Of a DNA stretch of 64,000 nucleotides, positions 8,388-17,173 are shown one piece after another (the stretch's first letter is position 1; every line of letters begins with the position of its first letter). The position numbers were made by a program, and so were the translations under genes. The DNA is taken from positions 2,232,001 through 2,296,000 of the forward strand of contig NC_016109.1 in the NCBI RefSeq assembly GCF_000269985.1, read 5' to 3'. The notes under the pieces are model-generated. The model was not told the DNA's origin and did no database searches. It saw only the letters and a program-made list of their open reading frames with translations. Source of the DNA: Kitasatospora setae KM-6054. GTDB lineage: Bacteria > Actinomycetota > Actinomycetes > Streptomycetales > Streptomycetaceae.

Positions 8388-9725
8388 TCAGCAGCCGGTG
8401 ATCGCCGCGAGCAGGACGGGCTGGAACTCGCGGACCGCCCGGTTGGCCCGGAAACGGCGCAGTTCGCGGTCGAGCCGGCGCAGGTCGCCGGTGACCGTCG
8501 CGGAGGGCACGTCGCCGAGACCGCCGAGCTGTTCGGCGGCCACCGCGCAGGCGTGCTCGGCCTCGCCCGCGGCGGCGTGCGCCAGGGCGCGGCGCAGCCC
8601 GTAGCGGACCCGGGCCCGGGTGGCGCGCAGCGGGATGCGGGCGTGCTCGCGGTCGAGGATCTCGGCGGCGCGTCGGGCGTGGCCGAGGTCGAACAGGCAC
8701 CAGCCGGTGGTCATCGCGGCCGGGTCGGCGATGTGGCTGCTGCCGATCGTCGGGCCGCCGTCGTGGTCGGCGGCGGCGGTGGCGAGCAGCACCTCGGCGC
8801 GCTCCAGGGCGCGCAGGCAGCGGCCGCGGTCGCCGCCGAGGGCGTGGCCCTGGGCTTCGCGGAGCGCGGCGAGGCCGCGGATCCGGGGGCGCAGGCGGCG
8901 GTCCTGGGCGGCGGCGGCGAGCGCGACGGTGGCGGCGGCGTCCCCGGCGTAGAAGGTGACCAGCGCGCGGCGGACCAGCGCGTAGCCGGCCAGCTGCCGG
9001 TTGCCGCCGGCCCGGGCGAGTTCGACGGCCCGCTCGGTGTACGCGAGGGCGGTGTGCCGGTCGCCGGCCTCCTGCGCCATCCACCCGCCGAACTCGATGA
9101 AGTGGGCGGCGATCAGCAGCAGTTCGGCGCGGGTGCGGCCGTCGCAGCGCAGCGCGATCCGGACGGCGGTCTCGCTCTGCATCTGCAGGGCGGGCACCAG
9201 CAGCACCGGGTCGAGCTGCTGGCCGAGCGCCCGGTACTGGACGAGCTGCTCGCGCAGCAGGGCGGGGACGCCGGGGTCGAGCGCGGTGGGGCGCTGCGGC
9301 AGCAGGGCGCCGAGGAGCTCCGCGGCGGGAAGCGCGGGGAGCCCGGGGTACCCGGACGGCGCCGGGAGCGCGGCGAACGGCAGGCTCTCGCGCCGCCCGG
9401 GATGCTCGGCGGTGTAGCCGGCGGCCCCGGCCGCGTACGGGTGGCCGTCGTGCGGGTGGGGGCCGGGGGCGGGAGGGGTGGTGCGGGCGGGGTCGGGGCG
9501 GGGGGCCGGCGCGGGGCGGGCGGCGAGCTGCTGGAGGCGGCCCTCGGCGCCGAGCAGGGCGTCGCAGCGGCGGGCGAGCTCCTGCGAGGCCCTCCGCTGG
9601 CCGCTCTCGACCTTGCTCAAGTAGCCCTTGCTGTAGCTGAGTTGCCGGGCGAGGCCGTCGAGCGAGAGGCCGTGTTGCTCGCGCAGCCGGCGCAGTTCGA
9701 CCCCGAAGCGATGAGACGCGAGCAT
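8388..9725 (-). CDS. XRE-family regulator with TPR-like C-terminal region
   Basis: A 445-residue protein. Residues about 8-60 form a Cro/C1-type HTH (LRRLREQHGLSLDGLARQLS, YLSKVESGQR). A Pro/His-rich linker (about 72-115) leads to a long alpha-helical region with TPR-like repeats (for example ALAYTERAVELARAGGNRQLAGYAL and CLRALERAEVLLATA). This layout is common in Streptomyces for regulators whose TPR region binds a peptide or partner protein. ATG 9725 has CAGGGGG upstream. It is first in a probable two-gene operon with the TIR protein. The cognate ligand and target are unknown. Confidence 0.85.
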   Translation of the reverse strand: MLASHRFGVELRRLREQHGLSLDGLARQLSYSKGYLSKVESGQRRASQELARRCDALLGAEGRLQQLAARPAPAPRPDPARTTPPAPGPHPHDGHPYAAGAAGYTAEHPGRRESLPFAALPAPSGYPGLPALPAAELLGALLPQRPTALDPGVPALLREQLVQYRALGQQLDPVLLVPALQMQSETAVRIALRCDGRTRAELLLIAAHFIEFGGWMAQEAGDRHTALAYTERAVELARAGGNRQLAGYALVRRALVTFYAGDAAATVALAAAAQDRRLRPRIRGLAALREAQGHALGGDRGRCLRALERAEVLLATAAADHDGGPTIGSSHIADPAAMTTGWCLFDLGHARRAAEILDREHARIPLRATRARVRYGLRRALAHAAAGEAEHACAVAAEQLGGLGDVPSATVTGDLRRLDRELRRFRANRAVREFQPVLLAAITGC

Positions 9726-10153
9726 GGCAAAGCACCCCCTGGGCTACGTCCCAGGCACACACGGGTGCACGGGAGGTTCGATTCGGGGCGCTCCCCGGCG
9801 CCCAGAGGGAATCTTGGCATGCGACTGATCGCTTCCGGAGCGTTACGGAGCGGTTTCCCGTTGCCAATTCCGCTGGCAGGACACCGGGTTGCCCCGCCGC
9901 CACCCGGCGGCGGGCGACGGGCGGCGGCGGCGCAGAACCCCGGCCAGCCCGGCCCCTCCTCGCCGACTCTCTTGCCTGCAAAGGAAATTGACGGGCCGTT
10001 ATGTGAGTGCTTCATTCCGGTCGTCAGCCTTCCTCCGACCGCACGCGGAGCAGAGAAGCGCCCTGCCCGCCAAGCGCGCACGGCGTCGAGTGCGGCCCGG
10101 CCCGGCCCGGTCGATCCGCACCTGCTGACCGCCGGTCGGCTGTCGGCTGTCGG
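9726..10153. other. 428-bp gap between regulator and coaE
   Basis: No credible gene: reading frames here lack a ribosome binding site and recognisable protein. Visible items are a CGGAGCG-TTA-CGGAGCG direct repeat near 9838-9854, a short TGCCA/TGGCA inverted repeat near 9862-9878, and TTGACGGGC at about 9989. The regulator's promoter (minus strand) must lie at the left end, but no clear -35/-10 pair was found. Confidence 0.5.
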
Positions 10154-10750
10154 CTAGCCCCGGCGGCGCTCCAGCTCCTGCCACAACGCGTCGACGCGGG
10201 CGGTGAGTTCGGGCAGGTCGCCGCTGTTGTCGAGGACCAGGTCGGCGACCGCGAGGCGGTCCTCCCGGGTGGCCTGGGCGGCCATCCGGGCGCGGGCCTC
10301 GTCCTCGGCCATGCCGCGCAGGTCGACCAGGCGGCGCAGCCGCTGACCGTCCGGGACGTCGATCACGACGACCAGGTCGTACAGCGGGGCGAGGCCGTTC
10401 TCGGCGAGCAGCGGGACGTCGTGCACGACGACCGCGTCCGGCCCGGCGGCGGCTTCCAGTTCGGCGGAGCGGGCCCGGACCAGCGGGTGGACGATGGCGT
10501 TCAGCGCCGCCAGCCGGGCCGGGTCGGCGAAGACGATCCGGCCGAGCGCGGGGCGGTCCAGGGCGCCGTCGGGGAGCAGCACGCCGGGCCCGAACTCGGC
10601 GGTGACGGCGGCCAGTCCGGGCGTCCCGGGGGCGACCACCTCGCGGGCGATCACGTCCGAGTCGACGATCACCGCGCCGTGCGCGGCCAGTTGGCGGGAG
10701 ACCTCGCTCTTGCCCGCGCCGATCCCACCGGTCAGTCCGATCCTCAGCAT
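10154..10750 (-). CDS. coaE: Dephospho-CoA kinase
   Basis: Phosphorylates the 3'-hydroxyl of dephospho-CoA, the last step of coenzyme A synthesis. The 198-residue protein has the P-loop [11 protein letters not shown] at residues 5-15, the DSDVIARE segment (30-37, substrate/Mg Asp) and [10 protein letters not shown] (lid region), all CoaE hallmarks. Actinobacterial relatives are often fused to a C-terminal extension; this one is the short, single-domain form. It lies near rpsA in many Streptomyces genomes, as here. Confidence 0.95.
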   Translation of the reverse strand: MLRIGLTGGIGAGKSEVSRQLAAHGAVIVDSDVIAREVVAPGTPGLAAVTAEFGPGVLLPDGALDRPALGRIVFADPARLAALNAIVHPLVRARSAELEAAAGPDAVVVHDVPLLAENGLAPLYDLVVVIDVPDGQRLRRLVDLRGMAEDEARARMAAQATREDRLAVADLVLDNSGDLPELTARVDALWQELERRRG

Positions 10751-11008
10751 GCCGCCAGGTTACCGGCCCGTACCCGGCGGGGCGGCGGGGGCCCGGGTCG
10801 GCGGGAGGACGGCGGCGAACGGCGGGCGAACTTCGCGGGAACTCTCCGGCGGCGGCCCCTTGCGGCGCCTGGGCCGGGTTGTCCGGACAGCTTTCCGGCC
10901 CCCGGGCGGCCGTCTATGGTGCCCGAGTCCCTCCCCCGAACCCCGGATCCGGGCCCCCGAGCCCCGAGCCCCCGAGCCCCGGATCCCGAACCGCATCGGA
11001 GCTCTCCC
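10751..11008. repeat. Gap with CCCCGAGCC-type repeats
   Basis: 258 bp between divergent coaE and the phosphodiesterase gene. Bases about 10935-10995 consist of degenerate CCCCGAGCC/CCCCGGATCC repeats. Both promoters must lie here, but no convincing -35/-10 pair was seen. Confidence 0.5.
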
Positions 11009-11926
11009 GTGTCCACCCTCTGGCCCGCCGGCCCGCGCCGGGTCCTGGTCGTCGGCATCGACGGTGTCCGCCTCGACCTGCTGCCCGACCTGCGCACCCC
11101 GCACCTGGACGCGGTCGCCGCGGCCGGCTTCCTCGCCCCGGTGGAGGTCGACGACGTCACCCCGACCATGTCCGGACCGTGCTGGGCGACGATCGTGACC
11201 GGTGTCGGCCCGGCCAAGCACGGCGTGTACGGCAACCACCTGGGCGGGAACCGGCTCGACGTCTTCCCGGACTTCACCACCCGGCTGGCCGCGGCGCACC
11301 GCCGCCGCACCTTCGCGGCCGGCGGCTGGGAGCCGCTGTTCCTGGCCCGCGACGGCGGCCCGCTGTTCGCCGCGCCCGGCCGGCTCGCGTACATCGCGCC
11401 GCTGGAGGACACCCCGGAAGCCTGGGAGGTGTGCGACGAGCGGGTCACCGCCGAGGCCGAGTACGTGCTGGGGCGCTCGGACGACGACCCGCAGGCGTCC
11501 TTCGTCTACCTGGGCGCGGTCGACGAGACCGCGCACTTCCGGGGCTGCGGGGCGGACTACCGGCGGGCCGTGGAGACCGCGGACGCCCGGCTGGGCCGGC
11601 TGCTCGCCGCGCTGCGGGCCCGCCCGACCCACCGGGACGAGCAGTGGACGGTCATCGTGGTCACCGACCACGGCCACGTCGACGCGGGCGGCCACGGAGG
11701 CCGCAGCACCCTGGAGCGCACCGCGTGGATCGCCGCCAGCGGCCCCGGCATCACCCCGGGCGCACCGCCGCCCGGCCCGCTGCACCACACCGACGTCGCG
11801 GCGCACGTGTACGCGGCGCTGGAGATCGTCCCGGACCCGCACTGGACGCTGGACGGGCGGCCGTTCCCGACCGTCGCCCCGGCGGAACCGGCGGAACCGG
11901 CGGCGGAGCCGGTGCCCGCGTCCTGA
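11009..11926 (+). CDS. Type I phosphodiesterase/nucleotide pyrophosphatase-like (alkaline phosphatase superfamily) enzyme
   Basis: A 305-residue alkaline-phosphatase-fold hydrolase. Metal ligands and nucleophile are visible: VVGIDGVR (first Asp), TPTMSGPCW (Thr/Ser nucleophile region), GPAKHGVYGN (the HG..N landmark of the NPP family), DETAHF (Asp/His) and VVTDHGHVDAGGHGG (Asp-His-His). The GTG at 11009 was chosen because GGAG lies 7 bases upstream and because homology begins just after it; the frame is open far upstream without coding character. There is no signal peptide, so it should be cytoplasmic. The substrate cannot be read from sequence. Confidence 0.82.
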   Translation: MSTLWPAGPRRVLVVGIDGVRLDLLPDLRTPHLDAVAAAGFLAPVEVDDVTPTMSGPCWATIVTGVGPAKHGVYGNHLGGNRLDVFPDFTTRLAAAHRRRTFAAGGWEPLFLARDGGPLFAAPGRLAYIAPLEDTPEAWEVCDERVTAEAEYVLGRSDDDPQASFVYLGAVDETAHFRGCGADYRRAVETADARLGRLLAALRARPTHRDEQWTVIVVTDHGHVDAGGHGGRSTLERTAWIAASGPGITPGAPPPGPLHHTDVAAHVYAALEIVPDPHWTLDGRPFPTVAPAEPAEPAAEPVPAS

Positions 11927-11971
11927 CCGGGTCCGCGCCCGGGGCCCGGGCGCGGTGCGGCGCGGTGCGGG

Positions 11972-12616
11972 TCAGACCAGTTCGAGGGACTCCCCGGCCG
12001 CCAGCGTCCGGTACTCCACGCCGCCGGTGCCGGGCCCCTGCGGGCCGAGCAGCCGGCCGTGGACGGCCTGGCCGGCGTCGCTGAGCGTCGCCTCGTGGAT
12101 CGCCACCGCCTGCCGGGGCCGGGCGTCGCGCAGGTAGTCGACGAGTTCGCCGGCCCGCAGCCAGGGCGCGCCGAGCGGCAGCAGCAGGGTGTCGACGGTG
12201 TCCGGCGGGACGGTCAGCGCGTCGCCGGGGTGGAAGGCCCGGCCGCCGAGCAGGAAGCCGATGTTAGGGATCCGCGGGATGTCGGGGTGGATCTCGGCGT
12301 GCCACTCGCCGTGCACCGTCACCGGCAGCCCGTCCAGGTCGAACGCGTCGCCGTCGCCGACCACGGTGACCTTGGCGCCGATGCCGTCGAGCTGCCGGGC
12401 CACCGAGGAGTTGGTGTACACCCGCAGGCCCGGGTTGGCCTCGACGGCGGCCCGGACCTGCTGCTCGGTGAAGTGGTCGGCGTGCTCGTGGGTGATCAGC
12501 AGGGCGTTCACGCCCGCCACCACCTCGGGGCCGCTGAACATGCCGGGGTCGATCAGCACCGCGCCCTCCGCGTGCTCGATCCGGACGCAGGCGTGGCCGA
12601 ACTTCGTCAGTCGCAT
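11972..12616 (-). CDS. Metallo-beta-lactamase-fold hydrolase (UlaG-like)
   Basis: A 214-residue MBL-fold protein. The zinc motif HEHADH is at residues 43-48 and further ligands are likely at HPGDAL and HEATLSD. The start MRLTKFGHACVRIE is typical of the L-ascorbate-6-phosphate lactonase-like (UlaG-type) subgroup, which in actinomycetes has mostly unknown substrates. It sits 10 bases downstream of the MMPL gene on the same strand, so the two may be co-transcribed. Confidence 0.85.
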   Translation of the reverse strand: MRLTKFGHACVRIEHAEGAVLIDPGMFSGPEVVAGVNALLITHEHADHFTEQQVRAAVEANPGLRVYTNSSVARQLDGIGAKVTVVGDGDAFDLDGLPVTVHGEWHAEIHPDIPRIPNIGFLLGGRAFHPGDALTVPPDTVDTLLLPLGAPWLRAGELVDYLRDARPRQAVAIHEATLSDAGQAVHGRLLGPQGPGTGGVEYRTLAAGESLELV

Positions 12617-12626
12617 GCCTCCCAGC

Positions 12627-14903
12627 CTACGGCGCGCCCACCAGGTCGAGCGGCTCCACCTGGTCCCGCCGCTTCGCCGGGTCGCCCGGCTCCGCCGGGT
12701 CGAGCGGCCGCGCCGGTTCGAGCGGCTCCACCGGGCGCGGCGCGGGCAGGACGGCCGGGCGCAGCGGCGGGAGTTCGACGTGCTCGTCCAGGCCGATCAC
12801 CCGGTGCAGGCGGCGCAGCGGGGCGGGCGCCCACCAGTTGAGCCGGCCGAACAGCGTCATGGTGGCGGGCACCAGCAGGGTGCGGACCAGGGTGGCGTCC
12901 ACGGCGACGGCGACGGCCAGCGCGATGCCCATCTGCTTGACCATGAGCATCTGCCCGGCGGCGAACCCGGCGAACACGATCACCATCAGCAGTCCGGCCG
13001 AGGTGATGATCCGGCCGCTGCGCTGCAGGCCGAGTTCCACCGACTTCGCGCAGTCGTGGCCCTGGTCGTGCAGTTCCTTGATCCGGGCGAGCAGGAACAC
13101 CTCGTAGTCCATCGACAGTCCGAACGCGAAGGCGAACACCAGCACCGGGATCACCGTCTCCAGGCCGCCGGTCGGCGTGAAGCCGAGCAGCGAGCTGAAG
13201 TAGCCGTGCTGGAACACCAGGGTCAGCGCGCCCAGCGACGCCCCGAGCGAGAGGACGTTCATCAGCAGCGCCTTCACCGGCAGCACCACCGAGCCGGTCA
13301 TCAGGAACAGCAGCACCAGCGTCCCGGCCGCGACCAGGCCGAGCGCCCACGGGCCGCGCGAGCCGATCTCGTGCTGGAAGTCCACCAGCGAGGCGGCGTC
13401 GCCGGTCACGTAGGTGTCCAGGCCGCCGCGGTCCGCCCGCAGTTCGCCGACCACCTGCTTGGCCGCCGCGCCCTGCGGGTCGCCGTCGACCAGGACGTCC
13501 ACGGTCTGCACGCCGTCCGAGACCGGCGTCACCGAGCGGACGCCGGAGACGCCCGGCAGTTCGGCGACCACCCGGTCCGCGTAGTCGCGCGCCTGCTGCG
13601 GCGTGCCCTCGACCACCACCTGCACGGCGGCCGGGGCCTGGTCGGGGAAGCGCGCCTGGACGGTCTCGGCGACCTGCCGGGACGCGAAGCTCTTCGGCAG
13701 CACGTCGGCGCCGGAGTTGCGGAACTCCGAGCCCAGGAAGGGCGCGCCGGCCGCCAGCAGCAGCGCCACGCAGGCCAGCATCACCGGGATCGCCCGGCGC
13801 TGGACCCGGCGCACCGTCCGGGAGAAGAAGCCCTCGTCCGGGACGGGCGCGGTCGGCGCCTTGACCTTCCCGCCCATGAAGCCGAGCAGCGCCGGTATCA
13901 GGGTCAGCGCCGCCGCCACCGCGATCACCACCACGCTGACGCCGGCCGCGGCGACCGCCCGGAAGACCGGGCTGGTGAACACGAACAGGCCGCTCAGCGC
14001 GACCGCCACGGTCAGGCCGGAGAAGGCGACCGTCCGGCCGGCCGTGGCCGCGGTCCGCTCGACCGCCTGCGCGATGTCCGCGCCGTGGCCGCGCTCCTCG
14101 CGGAAACGGTTCACCATCAGCAGCGCGTAGTCGATCGACAGGCCCAGGCCGAGCACGGTCGCGATCGGCAGCACCGAGGTGTCGATGTCCATCAGCCGGC
14201 TGAACCCGAACATCGCCAGCAGCGCGCCGCCCACCGAGGCGATCGCCCCGAGGCCGGGCAGGCCCGCCGCGGCCAGCCCGCCGAACACCAGCACCATCAC
14301 GATCAGCGTCAACGGCAGCGTGACGATCTCACCGAAACGGGTGTCCTTCGCGGTCTGGTCCTTGACCTCCTGCTGGAGCACCAGGTCGCCGCCGACCACG
14401 GTGTGCGCGCCGTCCGCGTCGATCTTCTCCAGCCGGTCGGTGACGGCCGCGAGCTGCTTGGCCGTCGACCCGTCCGCCATCCGCACGTTCACCAACGACG
14501 CCTTGCCGTCGCCCGCGGTCAGCTGCCCGCCGGTCCCGTAGGTGTCGGCCACCGAGACCACGCCCGGCAGCTGCGCCACCTCGGCACTGGCCCGCTCGAC
14601 CGTGGCCTTCACCCCGGCGTCGCCGACGGCCGGGCCGTCCACCACCGCGGTCACCGTGCCGCGCACCGGGTCGGCGGCCTGCACGACCGACGTGCCCTTC
14701 GCGGACTCCGAGCCGCCGCTGCCGGTGGCGGCCACCGAGCCCTCGAACACCCGCCCGCCGATCACCACCCCCAGCGCGAGCACCAGCGCCCAGAACGCCA
14801 GCACCCAACGACGACGCCGGAAACACACTCGCCCCAGGGCGGCCAACCGGCCGGGAACCTGGGAGACCTGGACCTCTGCTGCGGTGGAGCGGGAGCTGCG
14901 CAT
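12627..14903 (-). CDS. MMPL/RND-family membrane exporter
   Basis: A 758-residue inner-membrane protein with two MMPL repeats: one TM near residue 35, a large extracytoplasmic loop, five to six TM segments (SVGGALLAMFGFSRLMDIDTS, LGLGLSIDYALLMVNRFREER), then the pattern repeated (FAFAFGLSMDYEVFLLARI). The SxDYxLxxxxRxREE motif carries the proton-relay Asp. ATG 14903 follows AAAGG by 8 bases; the in-frame GTG at 14948 lacks a site. Actinobacterial members export lipids or small molecules; the substrate is unknown. The C-terminal tail is Pro/Glu/Arg rich. No TetR-type regulator is adjacent. Confidence 0.9.
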   Translation of the reverse strand: MRSSRSTAAEVQVSQVPGRLAALGRVCFRRRRWVLAFWALVLALGVVIGGRVFEGSVAATGSGGSESAKGTSVVQAADPVRGTVTAVVDGPAVGDAGVKATVERASAEVAQLPGVVSVADTYGTGGQLTAGDGKASLVNVRMADGSTAKQLAAVTDRLEKIDADGAHTVVGGDLVLQQEVKDQTAKDTRFGEIVTLPLTLIVMVLVFGGLAAAGLPGLGAIASVGGALLAMFGFSRLMDIDTSVLPIATVLGLGLSIDYALLMVNRFREERGHGADIAQAVERTAATAGRTVAFSGLTVAVALSGLFVFTSPVFRAVAAAGVSVVVIAVAAALTLIPALLGFMGGKVKAPTAPVPDEGFFSRTVRRVQRRAIPVMLACVALLLAAGAPFLGSEFRNSGADVLPKSFASRQVAETVQARFPDQAPAAVQVVVEGTPQQARDYADRVVAELPGVSGVRSVTPVSDGVQTVDVLVDGDPQGAAAKQVVGELRADRGGLDTYVTGDAASLVDFQHEIGSRGPWALGLVAAGTLVLLFLMTGSVVLPVKALLMNVLSLGASLGALTLVFQHGYFSSLLGFTPTGGLETVIPVLVFAFAFGLSMDYEVFLLARIKELHDQGHDCAKSVELGLQRSGRIITSAGLLMVIVFAGFAAGQMLMVKQMGIALAVAVAVDATLVRTLLVPATMTLFGRLNWWAPAPLRRLHRVIGLDEHVELPPLRPAVLPAPRPVEPLEPARPLDPAEPGDPAKRRDQVEPLDLVGAP

Positions 14904-14969
14904 GCGGGGAGCCTTTCGGACAAGTCCCCTCAATCTATGCGTCACCACGCTTTCGTCCTATAGCCGGAC

Positions 14970-14982
14970 GATGAGCCTCATC
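14970..14982. promoter_or_regulatory. Possible operator upstream of the MMPL gene
   Basis: GATGAG-C-CTCATC is a 13-bp inverted repeat with perfect 6-bp arms, 67 bases before the MMPL start. Just downstream on the minus strand lies a TATAGG (near 14957-14962) that could be a -10 element. The surroundings (14940-15030) are AT-rich for this genome, as expected of a promoter. Confidence 0.35.
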
Positions 14983-15063
14983 TCACAATTCCCTTCACAT
15001 AAACGCCACTTAAGCACCTTTGTTTATCCACTCCCTACCGGATGACCGGACAGCCGGATGACC

Positions 15064-15093
15064 GGACCGGGGCGGACCGGGGCGGACCGGGGC
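15064..15093. repeat. Three tandem copies of GGACCGGGGC
   Basis: Exact 10-bp unit at 15064-15073, 15074-15083 and 15084-15093, between the rpsA terminator and the MMPL promoter. No function visible. Confidence 0.8.
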
Positions 15094-15101
15094 AACGCAG
15101 A

Positions 15102-15145
15102 AACAGCGACCCCCGCCCAGGGAATCCTGAGCGGGGGTCGCTGTT
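15102..15145 (-). terminator. rpsA terminator hairpin
   Basis: AACAGCGACCCCCGC (15102-15116) pairs perfectly with 15131-15145 (15 bp, 14-base loop), 34 bases after the rpsA stop. No U-run follows, as is common in high-GC actinomycetes. Confidence 0.8.
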
Positions 15146-15178
15146 CAGTCAGCTAGGCAGCTGCCGAAGCGCGGAGCT

Positions 15179-16669
15179 TCAGCTCTGGCCGCCGGCCAGC
15201 TTCTCGCGGAGCGCGGCCAGGGCCTCGTCCGAGGCGAGCGCGCCGGAGCCCTCGTCGCTGCTGGAGGAGTACGAGCCGCCGCCGGAGACCGGGGCCTCCT
15301 CGCCGGCCTCGGCCGCGGCAGCGGCGTCGGCCTCGCGGGACTTGATGACCTGGGCCTGGTGCTGCTCGAAGCGGGCCTGGGCCTCGGCGTACTGCCGCTC
15401 CCACTCCTCGCGCTGCTTCTCGAAGCCGGGCAGCCAGTCGTTCGCCTCGGGGTCGAAGCCCTCCGGGTAGATGTAGTTGCCCTGGTCGTCGTAGGACGCG
15501 GCCATGCCGTACAGGGTCGGGTCGAACTCGACCGACGCCGGGTCGGCACCGAGGGACTCGTTGGCCTGCTTCAGCGAGAGGCTGATGCGGCGGCGCTCGA
15601 GGTCGATGTCGATGACCTTGACGAAGATCTCGTCGCCGACCTGGACGACCTGCTCCGGGATCTCGACGTGGCGCTCGGCCAGCTCGGAGATGTGGACCAG
15701 GCCCTCGATGCCCTCGTCCACGCGGACGAACGCACCGAACGGAACCAGCTTGGTGACCTTACCCGGGACGACCTGCGAGATCTGGTGGGTCCGGGCGAAC
15801 TGCTGCCACGGGTCCTCCTGGGTCGCCTTCAGCGACAGGGAGACGCGCTCGCGGTCCATGTCCACGTCGAGAACCTCGACGGTGACCTCCTGGCCGACCT
15901 CGACAACCTCGTTCGGGTGGTCGATGTGCTTCCAGGACAGCTCGGAGACGTGCACCAGACCGTCGACGCCGCCGAGGTCGACGAACGCACCGAAGTTGAC
16001 GATCGAGGAGACGACGCCGGAGCGCACCTGGCCCTTCTGCAGGGTGGTGAGGAAGGTCTGGCGGACCTCGCTCTGGGTCTGCTCCAGCCAGGCACGGCGG
16101 GACAGGACCACGTTGTTGCGGTTCTTGTCCAGCTCGATGATCTTGGCCTCGAGCTCCTTGCCCACGTAGGGCTGGAGGTCGCGGACGCGGCGCATCTCGA
16201 CCAGCGAGGCCGGGAGGAAGCCGCGGAGGCCGATGTCGAGGATGAGACCACCCTTGACGACCTCGATGACGGTACCGGTGACGATGCCGTCCTCTTCCTT
16301 GATCTTCTCGATCGTGCCCCAGGCGCGCTCGTACTGCGCACGCTTCTTGGACAGGATCAGGCGACCCTCCTTGTCCTCCTTCTGGAGAACCAGGGCCTCG
16401 ATCTCGTCGCCGACCTTGACGACCTCGTGCGGGTCGACGTCGTGCTTGATCGAGAGCTCGCGGGACGGGATGACACCCTCGGTCTTGTAACCGATGTCGA
16501 GGAGCACCTCGTCACGGTCGACCTTCACGATGATGCCCTCGACGATGTCGCCATCGTTGAAGTACTTGATGGTCTCGTCGATGGCGGCGAGGAATGCCTC
16601 GGCGTCGCCGATGTCGTTGATCGCGACCTGCGGGGTGGTGCTGACAGAGGTGTCGGTGGGGCTCGTCAT
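15179..16669 (-). CDS. rpsA: 30S ribosomal protein S1
   Basis: A 496-residue S1 protein with four S1 RNA-binding domains (about residues 37-106, 123-188, 209-277, 294-363); the third and fourth are best conserved (VNFGAFVDLGGVDGLVHVSELSW and VPFGAFVRVDEGIEGLVHISEL). The C-terminal third is coiled and acidic and ends in a Ser/Gly/Glu-rich tail, as in other actinomycetes, which have four rather than six S1 repeats. The ATG 16669 is preceded by GGAG 11 bases away. It helps recruit mRNAs to the ribosome. Codon use is slightly less GC-extreme (highly expressed gene). Confidence 0.97.
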   Translation of the reverse strand: MTSPTDTSVSTTPQVAINDIGDAEAFLAAIDETIKYFNDGDIVEGIIVKVDRDEVLLDIGYKTEGVIPSRELSIKHDVDPHEVVKVGDEIEALVLQKEDKEGRLILSKKRAQYERAWGTIEKIKEEDGIVTGTVIEVVKGGLILDIGLRGFLPASLVEMRRVRDLQPYVGKELEAKIIELDKNRNNVVLSRRAWLEQTQSEVRQTFLTTLQKGQVRSGVVSSIVNFGAFVDLGGVDGLVHVSELSWKHIDHPNEVVEVGQEVTVEVLDVDMDRERVSLSLKATQEDPWQQFARTHQISQVVPGKVTKLVPFGAFVRVDEGIEGLVHISELAERHVEIPEQVVQVGDEIFVKVIDIDLERRRISLSLKQANESLGADPASVEFDPTLYGMAASYDDQGNYIYPEGFDPEANDWLPGFEKQREEWERQYAEAQARFEQHQAQVIKSREADAAAAAEAGEEAPVSGGGSYSSSSDEGSGALASDEALAALREKLAGGQS

Positions 16670-17161
16670 TAGGAAAAGGGCTCCGGTACGGACATGAAGT
16701 CGTAGGTAATGCCACGCGGAGGGCCCTGATCGCTCCCACCGAAAGCCGTACAGGCCAGAGAACGGCCCACCAGAGGATTTCCCCGTACAGAAGGAGGATC
16801 CGGGTGTCCGTCTGACGACCGTGGGGTCTTCGACAGATGCGAGCGCGACCTGCTCCGTCCGAGGCGCGCAGGCCCGCAGCGCAACTTGTAGCATACGGGG
16901 ACACCCAGGCACGGTCAACGTCGAAGCCGACGAGACCGGTAGAGGCCGGGACGGATCGGGCCATATCCTCCGACGGCGCGCCTGTCGGCGGCCCGAGCAA
17001 CGGCCCTTCCCCGGATGCCACCGCCCGACCCGGTTCCCGTACGGGACCGGCTCCGCAGCAGCAGCGCTTCCGCAAGCCCATAGCCTACTTGACGTCCTCC
17101 CCCGGCCGCCGCCAGGGGGCCCGCCCGCTCCCGGCCCGCGCCGGTCCGCCCGACGATCCAG
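16670..17161. other. rpsA leader and divergent intergenic region (492 bp)
   Basis: The left 214 bases are the predicted rpsA 5' leader (transcript start about 16883). The remaining 280 bases separate it from the methyltransferase gene and hold no recognisable gene. The leader is unusually long for a ribosomal protein gene and could be a site of autoregulation, but no known motif was recognised. Confidence 0.5.
16890..16918 (-). promoter_or_regulatory. rpsA promoter
   Basis: On the minus strand TTGACC (16913-16918), a 17-bp spacer and TATGCT (16890-16895) form a near-consensus housekeeping sigma-factor promoter, giving a start near 16883. Confidence 0.75.
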
Positions 17162-17173
17162 GTGACTGCCCCG

